Source of the DNA: Ruminiclostridium sp.
GTDB taxonomy: Bacteria > Bacillota_A > Clostridia > Oscillospirales > Oscillospiraceae
Direction of reading: 5' to 3'
Assembly (NCBI GenBank): GCA_017521345.1
Contig: JAFXCU010000220.1
Coordinates: forward strand, 1-53,700
DNA length: 53,700 nucleotides
Under the pieces are notes generated by a model. It had not been told where the DNA came from and ran no database searches. It saw only the letters and a program-made list of their open reading frames with translations. Each line of letters begins with the position of its first letter. Within the stretch, counting starts at the first letter, position 1. The translations under genes were made by a program, and so were the position numbers. Below, piece by piece: positions 33,480-41,509 of the stretch.

Positions 33480-35297
33480 TTACTGTGGGTACGCCAGGCT
33501 CCGCTCCAGGGCGGTGTAGCTGTCCAGCAGGGGCTGGGCATCGGCAGGGACTTCGTAGCTGGGGGTACCGGTCTCATCGGCGAAGAATCTGCCCCGGTTC
33601 AGGAGCATCCGGCTGGCGATGTTCTCCTCCAGCCAGGTGAAGTATTGGTTCAGGGGAAGTCCCGTCCGCTGCAGGACGTGGAGCCCCAGGAAGGTGCAGC
33701 TCTCGGTTCGGTCCGGGAGGGCTTCCTCCTCGTAGTTGGTCCAGATAAGATAGTCGGTGGAGAGGATCTCTGCCAGGGTCTCAGCCTCCCACTGGGAGGA
33801 GTCCGTGTCGGGGCTGATCCCCAGACAGGTGTAGATATCCTCCCCGTCGGCAAGGTTCATGGAGGGCAGGTGATCCCCCACAAAGACCAGCATCACCGGG
33901 CGTGGGCACTGGGAGAAATAGTCGGTGAGCATCCCCAGGGAGGCGTCGGCGTGGTTCAAGCCCATCACCAGGCTGTCCAGATAGGTCAGGTCCTCCTGGC
34001 TCAAGAGGTCGCACTGGGCGGGAAAGCCCGAGGGTTCCCCGTACTTCTCCGGGTAATAGGACTGGTGGTTCTCCATGGAGAGACCGTAGATAAAGCAGGG
34101 GGCGCCGGGATCCCGGGCCTCGTACCGGGCGATGATCTCCCGGGCGAAGGATTCGTCCGAGGCGTAGTTCCCAGAGCGTTCTGGCTCCACCCAAAAGTCA
34201 TCGATAAAGCAGACCTCATCAAAGCCGATGGCGGGGTAGATGGTCTCCCGGTCGTAGAGTTCTGCCGTGTGGGCGTGGAGGGACAGGGTGGAATACCCCG
34301 CCTTCTCCAGGAGGCGGACGGTGGTGGGCAGGGTCTCGTAGACCGCCGGGTCCAGGGTGGAGAGGGTGTCGCCCTCCATAAGGTGGGAGGAGGTCAGGGT
34401 GGTGAACATTTCCATTTCCACCCAGCCGGTGCCCCCGCCGTAGTTGTTGGACAGGAAGCGGCCGTTGGTGCAGGTCTGGGACAGCGCATGGAAGACCGGC
34501 AGGGGGTCGGTCTCAAAGGTCAGACCTGGCAGGTGGGTCACGTCGAAGAAGGCCTCGGAGGTGATAAAGATGATGTCCGGACTGGTTTCCAGGGAGACCG
34601 GAGGCCGTTCCTGGGCGGCGTCCGCCCGGAAGTAGTCGGCAAGACCGACCGAGTCCAGGCTGGCCAGGGTGTTTTCCGTGTGGATGCGCTGGCACCAGGC
34701 GGTGTAGAGACCCAGGCACACGCCGGCCTGGTCGTTGCGTTCCATCTGGTCGTAACAGCCCTCGTCCAGCTTCACGGCGGCGGTTTGGAGCCCGCCGGGA
34801 GAGAAGGCGGAGATCAGCAGGACCATGGAAAGGCTCCCCAGGACCATGCCCAGAGGGGCGGGAAGACGCCAGGTTCCCAGACAGAGAAAGATCACCAGCA
34901 TGACCACCACGGCAAGGGCGGCAATGACGGCCGTGGCCGTGGGGATGAGCTGATCGGCGGCGTACCCGGCCACATCCCCCAGGTTCCCCATGAGGGAGAA
35001 ATCGCTGAGCTGGATGGGAGCACCGTTGATGTTCAGTTTGCACCGGCTGGCGTAGGCAAAGACCAGGCAGACCAGGGACTGGGGCAGGCAGGCCCAGAAC
35101 AGCCGGCGGAAAAACCCGTAGAGAGTGAAGCTGACGCTGGAGAAGAGGACCCAGAAGAGCCCCACGGCCTGGGGATGGGCAATCATCCAGGGCAGGGGTG
35201 CGGCCAGGTCATCCAGCCAGATGGCCTGGGTGGCCCACAGGACCACCAGGGGGGCCAGCAGCAGACCCAGAAGAGTAAAGATGGATTGTCGCTTCAT
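33480..35297 (-). CDS. LTA synthase family protein (sulfatase fold)
   Basis: A 605-aa membrane enzyme. Five hydrophobic segments lie in the first 200 residues, followed by an extracellular sulfatase-type domain. PDIIFITSEAFFDVTH (about 245) supplies the usual metal-binding E. The GGGTGWVEMEMFTTL block (about 290), with TG/T where LtaS has its catalytic threonine, and VFVGDHLPSM (about 470) supply the rest. The family makes glycerol-phosphate polymers from phosphatidylglycerol; some members are phosphoethanolamine transferases, so the product is uncertain. The start at 35297 (MKRQSIF) has AAAGGA upstream; a reading from 35324 adds nine residues. Confidence 0.88.
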   Translation of the reverse strand: MKRQSIFTLLGLLLAPLVVLWATQAIWLDDLAAPLPWMIAHPQAVGLFWVLFSSVSFTLYGFFRRLFWACLPQSLVCLVFAYASRCKLNINGAPIQLSDFSLMGNLGDVAGYAADQLIPTATAVIAALAVVVMLVIFLCLGTWRLPAPLGMVLGSLSMVLLISAFSPGGLQTAAVKLDEGCYDQMERNDQAGVCLGLYTAWCQRIHTENTLASLDSVGLADYFRADAAQERPPVSLETSPDIIFITSEAFFDVTHLPGLTFETDPLPVFHALSQTCTNGRFLSNNYGGGTGWVEMEMFTTLTSSHLMEGDTLSTLDPAVYETLPTTVRLLEKAGYSTLSLHAHTAELYDRETIYPAIGFDEVCFIDDFWVEPERSGNYASDESFAREIIARYEARDPGAPCFIYGLSMENHQSYYPEKYGEPSGFPAQCDLLSQEDLTYLDSLVMGLNHADASLGMLTDYFSQCPRPVMLVFVGDHLPSMNLADGEDIYTCLGISPDTDSSQWEAETLAEILSTDYLIWTNYEEEALPDRTESCTFLGLHVLQRTGLPLNQYFTWLEENIASRMLLNRGRFFADETGTPSYEVPADAQPLLDSYTALERSLAYPQ

Positions 35298-35329
35298 AAA
35301 TCGATCCTTTGCATAACATATCACGCTAC

Positions 35330-35358
35330 ATTATACTCCAAAAAACCGGGATACGCAA
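35330..35358 (-). promoter_or_regulatory. Promoter of the LTA-synthase-like gene
   Basis: Minus strand: TTGCGT (35353-35358), 17-bp spacer, TATAAT (35330-35335). Confidence 0.65.
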
Positions 35359-35364
35359 TGGCGC

Positions 35365-35393
35365 TTGCGTCTCAGAAGAAAATATGGTACAGT
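35365..35393 (+). promoter_or_regulatory. Candidate promoter of the carbon-nitrogen hydrolase gene
   Basis: TTGCGT (35365-35370), 17-bp spacer, TACAGT (35388-35393). Divergent from the sulfatase promoter. Confidence 0.5.
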
Positions 35394-35428
35394 CAACCCA
35401 AAGAAACGCCCCAGAAAGGAGCTTTGCT

Positions 35429-36250
35429 ATGTTTAAGTTAGGTTTGTGTCAGATGAGGGTCACCGCCGACAAGGCGGAAAACCTCCGCCACGCCGGGGAG
35501 CTGATCCGCCAGGCCGCCGCCCAGGGGGCCAACGTGGTCACCCTCCCTGAGATGTTCAACTGCCCCTATGAGAACGCCTGCTTCCCGATTTACGGAGAGC
35601 CCGCCGGGGGAGAATCCTGGCAGTTCCTGTCCGGCATCGCCAAGGAGCTGGGCATCTACCTCATTGGCGGCTCCGTTCCCGAGCTGGAGGATGGGAAGAT
35701 CTACAACACCAGCTACATCTTCTCCCCTGAGGGCAAGGAGCTGGCCCGCCACCGAAAGGTCCACCTCTTCGACATCGACGTGCCCGGGGGCCAGCGGTTC
35801 ATGGAGTCCGACACCCTTACCGCCGGCGATTCCGTCACCGTCATCGACACCGAGTACGGCAAGATCGCCGTGGCCATCTGCTTTGACATCCGCTTCTCTG
35901 ACTTCTTCCGGGTCATGGGTGACATGGGGGCGGAGCTCATCGTCATCCCCGCCGCCTTCAACATGACCACCGGGCCCATCCACTGGGATCTGGCCTTCCG
36001 GATGCGTGCTCTGGACCAGCAGTGCTTCATCGCCGGCTGCTCCCCCGCCCGGGACACCGAGGCCTCCTACGTGGCCTATGGCCACTCCCTGGTGGTGAAC
36101 CCCTGGGGTGAGATCATCGACCAGCTGGACGAGAAGGAAGGGGTCCACGTGGTGGACATCGACCTGAACGACCTGGCCAAGTACCGGGGACAGATCCCCA
36201 TCCTGGCCGGCCGCCGCACCGACCTGTACCGCACCGAAAAGCTGAAGTGA
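35429..36250 (+). CDS. Carbon-nitrogen hydrolase (nitrilase superfamily, omega-amidase-like)
   Basis: A 273-aa cytosolic amidase. The catalytic triad is visible: Glu in LPEMFNCPYEN (about residue 42), Lys in RHRKVHLFDIDVPGG (about 109) and Cys in VAICFDIRFSDFFR (about 151). This arrangement and DIRF match the omega-amidase/Nit2 branch, which hydrolyses alpha-ketoglutaramate and related compounds. The start at 35429 follows AAAGGAG by 7 nt; an upstream TTG reading at 35309 is not supported. Monocistronic, ending at a strong terminator 1 bp after the stop. Confidence 0.93.
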   Translation: MFKLGLCQMRVTADKAENLRHAGELIRQAAAQGANVVTLPEMFNCPYENACFPIYGEPAGGESWQFLSGIAKELGIYLIGGSVPELEDGKIYNTSYIFSPEGKELARHRKVHLFDIDVPGGQRFMESDTLTAGDSVTVIDTEYGKIAVAICFDIRFSDFFRVMGDMGAELIVIPAAFNMTTGPIHWDLAFRMRALDQQCFIAGCSPARDTEASYVAYGHSLVVNPWGEIIDQLDEKEGVHVVDIDLNDLAKYRGQIPILAGRRTDLYRTEKLK

Positions 36251-36282
36251 AAAAGAGAGGACGCCGATGCGTCCTCTCTTTT
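36251..36282. terminator. Terminator of the carbon-nitrogen hydrolase gene
   Basis: Stem AAAAGAGAGGACGC-CGAT-GCGTCCTCTCTTTT. Its sequence is nearly repeated at 37836-37867. Confidence 0.9.
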
Positions 36283-36298
36283 CGTTTGTCGGAGTGGT

Positions 36299-36315
36299 GG
36301 CGAAACTTTACGGGG
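36299..36315 (+). repeat. Possible remnant of the structured element tail
   Basis: GGCGAAACTTTACGGGG resembles the stem-3 half and tail of the structured element (GGCGAAACTCTACGAGG in copy A). The rest of the element is absent. Confidence 0.3.
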
Positions 36316-36330
36316 TCTTTTCTTTCTCAA

Positions 36331-37518
36331 TTAGCGGGATTTGATTCGTAAGGCGGCCAGCCCGGCGGCGGCCACCAGAAGGCCCAGGACCATGAGACCG
36401 GTACCTGCGGTGGGACCGATGTCCCCCAGCCATCCCACCAGGGGACTGGCCGGGATCATCAGCAGACTGTAGGCCATGGCGTCCACGCTGACCAGGGTGG
36501 CACGCTGGTCGCTGGGGAAGAGTCCGTTCAGCCGGTTCTGGAGATGGAGCCGCCAGACCTCCATGGCGCCGGCTGCCGTCATGGCACCCAGAACGGCCGG
36601 GACCATGGGAGCACCTCCGGCAGTCATGGTGCCCAGGCCCACCGTCAGAGCAGAGAGGGCAAAGAGGGGGCGAAGACCTTTTGGCCGGACACGGCGGCCC
36701 AGGGCAGCTCCGGCCATCCGGGCCAGACTGATGGCCATGATGGGCAGGCCCAGCCACATGGGAGAGAGGCCTCGGTCGTTTAGCGTCTGCTGGAGAAACA
36801 TGAGAGTCAGAAAGCCGGGCAGGTCCACCAGGGCCCCGGCCCCCATGAGAAGAGCCGACCGGGGAGAGGCCCGGAGGAAGCTGGCAGCCTGGGTCACGTG
36901 AACCCGGAAACGGTTTCCCAGGTCCCGGAAGGGGTGTTCCTGGCGGCTGGCCTGGGTTTTGGTGACCACGGGCTCTGTCAGGGACCAGGCGGTGAGGGCC
37001 CGGACCAGACAGACGGCAGCATCCAGGAGATAAAAGCCCACGTAGCTCAGCACTCCGGCCAGGAGACTGGCGGCGTTGCTGAGGATGCTGCCCAGGTTCT
37101 GGACTTGGGCGTATCGGGCGTTCACAGGGATGTAGTCCTCCTGCCGCCCTGCCTGGAGAAGGCTGTCATAAAGGAGGGCCTCGTCACTGCCGGAAATCAG
37201 GCTGCAGGCCAGGGCGGAAAAGGCCATAGACAGGCAGACCCCGAAAAAGGTGGCGCTGAAGGCCATGAGCAGGGCGCTGATCAGGCCGCACAGTCCTGCC
37301 GCAGCCAGAGACCGGCGGCGACCCATGAGATCGGCGGCCATGCCGGAGGGGATCTCTGCCAGGAGGCTCACCAGATGGAAGACCCCCTCTGCCAGACCCA
37401 CCTGCCACAGGGGGAACCCCCGGGCGGTGAGCAGCACCACCCACACCGCATCGGGGATGCGCAGGCAGGAGAAGAGGCCGAAGGCGTAAAATTTCTGTAA
37501 TTGTCGTTGAATGTTCAT
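36331..37518 (-). CDS. MFS transporter, probable exporter behind an attenuator-like leader
   Basis: A 395-aa transporter with about 12 hydrophobic helices. The MFS loop motif between helices 2 and 3 is clear (GMAADLMGRRRS, about residue 60); a second related loop is GAALGRRVRPKGLR, about 255. The N-terminus KFYAFGLFSCLRIPDAVWVVLL is that of a distinct Firmicutes MFS group with unknown substrates. It has a 345-bp upstream region containing a 15-codon leader peptide, a strong intrinsic terminator and competing stems. That arrangement is typical of genes induced by ribosome-targeting drugs, so drug export is a reasonable but unproven guess. Confidence 0.87.
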   Translation of the reverse strand: MNIQRQLQKFYAFGLFSCLRIPDAVWVVLLTARGFPLWQVGLAEGVFHLVSLLAEIPSGMAADLMGRRRSLAAAGLCGLISALLMAFSATFFGVCLSMAFSALACSLISGSDEALLYDSLLQAGRQEDYIPVNARYAQVQNLGSILSNAASLLAGVLSYVGFYLLDAAVCLVRALTAWSLTEPVVTKTQASRQEHPFRDLGNRFRVHVTQAASFLRASPRSALLMGAGALVDLPGFLTLMFLQQTLNDRGLSPMWLGLPIMAISLARMAGAALGRRVRPKGLRPLFALSALTVGLGTMTAGGAPMVPAVLGAMTAAGAMEVWRLHLQNRLNGLFPSDQRATLVSVDAMAYSLLMIPASPLVGWLGDIGPTAGTGLMVLGLLVAAAGLAALRIKSR

Positions 37519-37553
37519 GCTACCGTCCTTTGATTACCAGGGGTAAAAGGGCG

Positions 37554-37583
37554 CAAAAAATCCGCGCAGCCAAAGGCGCGCGG
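37554..37583 (-). terminator. Leader terminator (attenuator) before the MFS gene
   Basis: Minus-strand stem CCGCGCGCC-TTT-GGCTGCGCGG (one bulged base) followed by ATTTTTTG, 36 bp before the MFS start codon and after the leader peptide gene. An intrinsic terminator here would stop most transcripts before the MFS gene. Flanking segments 37541-37553 and 37596-37610 can also pair, enclosing it. Confidence 0.75.
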
Positions 37584-37660
37584 CACAAATCTGCTCGCCC
37601 ACCTTTACCCGAATGTTTTGTGTGTACCTAAAAAAGGGCGCAATAACCCCTTGGACGGCA

Positions 37661-37708
37661 TTAGGGGTTTCCTTTGGACAGATAGGTCAGTCCCAGCACC
37701 CAGCGCAT
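37661..37708 (-). CDS. 15-residue leader peptide upstream of the MFS gene
   Basis: Reads MRWVLGLTYLSKGNP with ATG at 37708 and TAA at 37661-37663. AAAGGAG (37718-37724) lies 9 nt upstream, a fully normal ribosome site. Its last codons and stop lie in one arm of a 7-bp hairpin (AACCCCT/AGGGGTT, 37663-37669 with 37645-37651), so a stalled ribosome would change folding of the RNA ahead of the terminator at 37554-37583. It is too short for homology to be meaningful. The reading is inference from layout. Confidence 0.65.
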   Translation of the reverse strand: MRWVLGLTYLSKGNP

Positions 37709-37750
37709 GCAGGTACACTCCTTTCGGGAAAGATGGTAGTCAACGAAGAC

Positions 37751-37756
37751 AGTATA
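37751..37756 (-). promoter_or_regulatory. Candidate -10 of the MFS leader transcript
   Basis: Minus strand TG-C-TATACT (extended -10) about 43 bp before the leader peptide. The -35 is weak. Confidence 0.45.
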
Positions 37757-37835
37757 GCACAGGGGGGCGACCTTTGAGAAGCCCCCTTGTACTAGAATGT
37801 CAAAAAACCTCGTGGGGGTTTCGCAATCCCCACGA

Positions 37836-37867
37836 AAAGAGAGGACGCATTGGCGTCCTCTTTTTAT
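37836..37867 (-). terminator. Terminator of the M56 peptidase gene
   Basis: Minus-strand stem GAGGACGCCAATGCGTCCTC type with T run, overlapping the end of the M56 gene. Nearly the same stem as 36251-36282. A separate hairpin CGTGGGG-CCCCACG lies at 37811-37834. Confidence 0.8.
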
Positions 37868-39525
37868 GGCTGGGTTATCACGGAGACGTATGCCCAATCG
37901 GATAGATAGTAGCCCAGACCTGTGGGCAGGGGGCTGGGCAGGAAGGCCATATCCAGCTGAACCACCCGGTTCTCCTTGGTCAGGAAGAAAATCACCCGCC
38001 CGGACTGGGTGAAGGACCAGCAGGCGTCGTGGTCCACGATGCCCTGGGCCCGGAGGGTCTCCTTGTTTGCCGGGTCCCGGTAGACCAGTTCCAGCTCCGG
38101 GTAGGCGGACTGGAGAGCATCCAGGGAGTCACCAATGGTGATCCCCCGGTGGGTGGTGCAACCGGGCTGGATGGTGGACAGGGAACCGATGACCATGGGG
38201 GTCTCAGCCTGTCCCGTCCGGACGGCCTGGGTCCGCAGGTCGGTGAGGGTGGTCACCCGAAAAAACCCCCGGTAGGTCCAGGTCTCGCCGGTGAGCCAGG
38301 CTTTGGCCAGGTCCTCATTGACGATAGGCTGGCGGGAGATGGCCCATTGGACGTAGGGGCTGCCCGCCGTCCAATCCTCCTCATAATACCCCAAGCTGAT
38401 GGTCCAGGGCTGGTGGGGGATGGTGCCGTCGGCCAGGGGAAGGCGGACCTGAAGGGAGAATTCATCTTCCCGGGCATAGAGGGCTCTCAGCTCTTCGGCA
38501 GAGGCAGTGGTGAGGTATCCGCCCTGTTCCTGAGCTACCCAGGGGTCCTTTGGCTGGACTTGCTGGCCTTGGTTCGGCCCCAGAGCCAGAGCCCAGGCGG
38601 CCGCCGCCAGAATGAGGGCCAGGGTCAGGAAAAGGGTCCGGCGGGTAAGGGGCTTGTGGCCCAGCACGGACAGGAGCCGTTCCTTGATGTCCTTTTTGTC
38701 CTGGGCCAGGGCGGTGGTCAGCCGGGGGGCGTGGTGATGCTCTGCTGCCAGGGACAAAAGGGTGTAGCTGTAGGCCTTTCGCTCCGGGCCAGACATTCCC
38801 CGGACCGCCCGTTCATCACAGGCCAGCTCGCAGGCCCGATCCAGCTCCCGGCACAGAAGATGCACCAGGGGATTGAACCAGTGGAGGGCCCGGGCCAGAA
38901 CGGCCAGCCACTTGGTCAGAATGTCCCACCGGTGGTAGTGGGCCAGCTCGTGGCGGAGAATGTGGGAGAGGGTCTCCTCCTGCCCGGCGTAGCTGGCCTC
39001 CGGCAGGAGAATGACCGGCCGGAAAAGTCCCGTCAGCATGGGGGTGGCCAGGCCCGGACAGCACCACAGGTCGGGGGCGTGCCGAGGGCAGAGGGTAGCG
39101 AGGACCGCCTGATCCTCCGGCTGGGGCGGAAGACGGGTCCGGCGGACCCGAAGGAGGAACCGCCCATAGCCAACCAGCTGCCAGCCCAGGAAGAAAAGGG
39201 CTCCTGCCAGCCATAGCTGTGGAAGAAGGGCAGGCCGGTCCACACCGGCATCCGGCAGAGCCGGGGTATCCAGGGCGGACAAGGGTTCCGAGGGCAGGGG
39301 CTGGACCTCCTGGGAAACCACCGTGGGCATCTCCGGCAGGAGGGGCGGAAGGGCTCCCGGCAGGCTCATGGGGAGAAGCAGGCGCAGGAGGACCAGCAGC
39401 CACAGAGCATAGGCCCCGGCTCTGGGGAGCCGCCTCTTCAGGAGGCGGGTGGCCACCCACACGGTCAGCCCCAGCAGGGTCCCGGCCAGAGAGAGCTGGA
39501 CCAGGGTGCCCAGAAATGTTGCCAT
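37864..39525 (-). CDS. M56 family metallopeptidase (BlaR1/MecR1-like antirepressor family)
   Basis: A 553-aa membrane protein. Hydrophobic helices lie near 5-25, 37-55 and 105-120. The zinc-protease motif HELAHYHRWD lies near residues 190-199, with LACDERAV near 235. A further helix near 300-318 is followed by about 235 extracellular residues. The extracellular part lacks the SxxK/penicillin-binding layout of BlaR1, so the signal is not obviously a beta-lactam. M56 proteins normally cleave a BlaI-type repressor encoded next door; no such gene is in the window. Promoter at 39570-39598. Confidence 0.87.
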   Translation of the reverse strand: MATFLGTLVQLSLAGTLLGLTVWVATRLLKRRLPRAGAYALWLLVLLRLLLPMSLPGALPPLLPEMPTVVSQEVQPLPSEPLSALDTPALPDAGVDRPALLPQLWLAGALFFLGWQLVGYGRFLLRVRRTRLPPQPEDQAVLATLCPRHAPDLWCCPGLATPMLTGLFRPVILLPEASYAGQEETLSHILRHELAHYHRWDILTKWLAVLARALHWFNPLVHLLCRELDRACELACDERAVRGMSGPERKAYSYTLLSLAAEHHHAPRLTTALAQDKKDIKERLLSVLGHKPLTRRTLFLTLALILAAAAWALALGPNQGQQVQPKDPWVAQEQGGYLTTASAEELRALYAREDEFSLQVRLPLADGTIPHQPWTISLGYYEEDWTAGSPYVQWAISRQPIVNEDLAKAWLTGETWTYRGFFRVTTLTDLRTQAVRTGQAETPMVIGSLSTIQPGCTTHRGITIGDSLDALQSAYPELELVYRDPANKETLRAQGIVDHDACWSFTQSGRVIFFLTKENRVVQLDMAFLPSPLPTGLGYYLSDWAYVSVITQP

Positions 39526-39569
39526 GTCCTCACCGCCTTTCTGAAAAGTCTAACGAAGTAGTCTCTATA

Positions 39570-39598
39570 AGTGTAGACTGCCGGAGGAAATTTGTCAA
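39570..39598 (-). promoter_or_regulatory. Promoter of the M56 gene
   Basis: Minus strand: TTGACA (39593-39598), 17-bp spacer, TACACT (39570-39575). The -10 overlaps GTGTAGACTG (39571-39580), repeated at 39630-39639 over the divergent -10, so one regulator may bind both. Confidence 0.75.
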
Positions 39599-39609
39599 GG
39601 CAAAAGGGC

Positions 39610-39638
39610 TTGCAAGGGGGGGATTCCGGGTGTAGACT
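39610..39638 (+). promoter_or_regulatory. Promoter of the EamA transporter gene
   Basis: TTGCAA (39610-39615), 17-bp spacer, TAGACT (39633-39638), 36 bp before the start codon, with AAAGGAG between. Confidence 0.6.
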
Positions 39639-39674
39639 GGGGCCAGAACGTTTGATGCAAAGGAGTGGACAGCC

Positions 39675-40610
39675 ATGAAGGAACTGGGCACCACCCGCCG
39701 GGCGGGGTATACCATGGCCATCAGCGGCGGGGTCCTGTGGGCCATCGGCGGAGCCGTGGGCCAGCACCTCTTCCGTACCAACACCATCACCACCAACTGG
39801 CTCATCCCCATCCGCCTGCTCATTGCCGGGGTGATCTTTTTGCTCCTGGCCAGGGTCATGGGGGAGGAGGTCACCGCTGTGTGGAAGTCCAAAAAGGACT
39901 TGCCCCGGCTGGCCCTCTATGCGGTGTTGGGGGTGGCGGCCTCCCAGTACACCTTCTACGCCTGTATTGAATATGCCAACGTGGCCTTCTCCACCGTCAT
40001 GTGCTACACCTGCTCGGTGATCATCCTGGTCTGGTGCATCCTCCGAGAGCGGCGGAAACCGAAGTTTTATGAGGTAGCCGCCGTCCTCTGCGTGGTGGTG
40101 GGGGTCTTCGCCTGCGCCACCCATTTTGACCTGTCCTGTCTCAGCGTGGCCCCCATCGCCCTGGTGATGGGCCTGGCCTGCGGGGTGACGGCGGCCATCA
40201 ATACTCTGCTGCCGGTGGACCTGACCGCCCGCCACGGTCTCATGTCCGTCATGGGCTGGGGCATGCTCCTGGGCGGGGCGGTGGCCGCCCTTCTCTTCCG
40301 CCCCTGGACCATCCAGGCCCGGGTGGACGGAGCTCTCATTGGGGGCATGGCGGTCATCATTCTGGGCGGTACCATCCTGGCCTTCACCTTCTATATGCGG
40401 GGCATCCGCTTGGTGGGGCCCATTGCGGGCAACGTCCTGTCGGCAGCCGAGCCGGTGGCGGCGGTCATCATCTCCGTCCTGGTCCTGGGGGTGGCCTTTA
40501 CGGCCTATGACTTCCTGGGCTTCCTGCTGATTTTGATGACGGTCCCCCTCATCGCTGTGGGACAGAATAGAGAGGAAAAAGCATCCTTCCAAGACGAAAA
40601 AAGGGCGTGA
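39675..40610 (+). CDS. EamA/DMT family transporter
   Basis: A 311-aa membrane protein of about ten helices in two EamA repeats (GGVLWAIGGAVGQHLF... near 15; SVAPIALVMGLACGVTAAIN near 160; NVLSAAEPVAAVIISVLVLG near 258). The paired glutamate/proline motif AEPVAA in the second repeat is characteristic. DMT members export or import metabolites, amino acids or drugs; no substrate can be named. It is divergent from the M56 gene and may share a regulatory region with it. Its stop codon lies inside the terminator stem shared with the convergent DUF3021 gene. Confidence 0.9.
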   Translation: MKELGTTRRAGYTMAISGGVLWAIGGAVGQHLFRTNTITTNWLIPIRLLIAGVIFLLLARVMGEEVTAVWKSKKDLPRLALYAVLGVAASQYTFYACIEYANVAFSTVMCYTCSVIILVWCILRERRKPKFYEVAAVLCVVVGVFACATHFDLSCLSVAPIALVMGLACGVTAAINTLLPVDLTARHGLMSVMGWGMLLGGAVAALLFRPWTIQARVDGALIGGMAVIILGGTILAFTFYMRGIRLVGPIAGNVLSAAEPVAAVIISVLVLGVAFTAYDFLGFLLILMTVPLIAVGQNREEKASFQDEKRA

Positions 40611-40627
40611 CTTTTGTCACGCCCTTT
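40600..40627. terminator. Shared terminator of convergent EamA and DUF3021 genes
   Basis: Stem AAAGGGCGTGAC-TTTT-GTCACGCCCTTT. The TGA of the plus-strand gene (40608-40610) and the TGA of the minus-strand gene (40617-40619) both fall within it. Confidence 0.85.
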
Positions 40628-41057
40628 CTTGCTGTTGTCTTTGCTGCAGCTGTTCATTGAGTTTTGCGGTATCTTTTTTGGTGATGGAATAAATGACCGC
40701 CCAGATCGCCAGATAGCCCAGCACAAAAATAACGGAGAAGATCAGGATCGGGGTCATGCCCTGTTCCAGCCAGTCATTGAGCAGATACACGGCCAGATAG
40801 CTAAGATACAACACGCCTCCATGGATCAGAATGGCTGCCATCAGGGGCAGACGCTCCATTTGGTAAAGGACATTCATGCCGCCAGCAACAAAGGCGAGGG
40901 CGGACAGGGACACGATCCCAAGGCAGACCTCATTGACCGTCAGGGTCTCGATCCCGGTCTGACGATGCAGTGCCAGATAAAGAACCACCAGGACCATGGG
41001 ACCGATCCAGCAGGCGGCAAAGCCCCGGCGGAAAAAATCCAAAACGATTTGTTTCAT
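40617..41057 (-). CDS. DUF3021 family membrane protein
   Basis: A 146-aa protein with four predicted helices (GFAACWIGPMVLVVLYLAL; IVSLSALAFVAGGMNVLY; AAILIHGGVLYLSYLAVYLL; PILIFSVIFVLGYLAIWAV) and a short charged Gln/Arg-rich tail. Size and helix layout match DUF3021, a family encoded beside LytTR regulators, where the membrane protein is thought to restrain the regulator. It overlaps the LytTR gene by 4 bp, so the two are translationally coupled. It is the last gene of an ABC transporter operon. Confidence 0.88.
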   Translation of the reverse strand: MKQIVLDFFRRGFAACWIGPMVLVVLYLALHRQTGIETLTVNEVCLGIVSLSALAFVAGGMNVLYQMERLPLMAAILIHGGVLYLSYLAVYLLNDWLEQGMTPILIFSVIFVLGYLAIWAVIYSITKKDTAKLNEQLQQRQQQERA

Positions 41058-41497
41058 ATCCCTTCATACCTCCTTCGGATCTCTGCAAAGCAGCGCCGGG
41101 AGACGTACTCCCGATAGCCGCATTGAAACACCGCATCCACACTGCCGCTGAAGGCCGCATCAAACCGAAGAATGCGATGCTCATTGGCAAGGGAAGATTT
41201 GTTGATACGGATAAAATAGGAGGGCAGAATGGCCTCCAGATCACGCAGCCTGTCCTGGATGCGGTAGTGCTTGCCGTTGGTGTCAATGGCGGTCACCTTT
41301 CGGTCGAGAATGGTGATGCATTCGATGTCCTGAAATGCCAGCTTTCGCAGCTCGTCCTCCCGGTGACCCATCACCCACTCCCCGCCGGAATAGCTGTAGA
41401 CCAGATTCTCGATCTGCTCTGTCAGAGAGGAGGGGGCGTGAACGATGGCTATGACTTCTTCCTCTGCGTCTTTATTGATGATGAGCTTGTATTTCAT
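41054..41497 (-). CDS. LytTR family DNA-binding regulator
   Basis: A 147-aa protein. A short N-terminal segment (about 1-45) precedes a LytTR DNA-binding domain (about 45-147) with AFQDIECITILDRKVTAIDT, YRIQDRLRDLEAILPSYFIRINKSSLAN and RFDAAFSGSVDAVFQCG. There is no receiver domain, so it is not a classical response regulator. Such stand-alone LytTR proteins pair with DUF3021-type membrane inhibitors and usually autoregulate their operon through direct repeats. It lies 12 bp after the ABC-2 permease gene. Confidence 0.92.
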   Translation of the reverse strand: MKYKLIINKDAEEEVIAIVHAPSSLTEQIENLVYSYSGGEWVMGHREDELRKLAFQDIECITILDRKVTAIDTNGKHYRIQDRLRDLEAILPSYFIRINKSSLANEHRILRFDAAFSGSVDAVFQCGYREYVSRRCFAEIRRRYEGI

Positions 41498-41509
41498 GGC
41501 CTCAGATCC

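Noticed and set aside
32637..35441. 934-codon plus-strand frame across the 195-aa gene and the sulfatase gene
   Set aside because: Antisense shadow crossing two real genes and their promoters.
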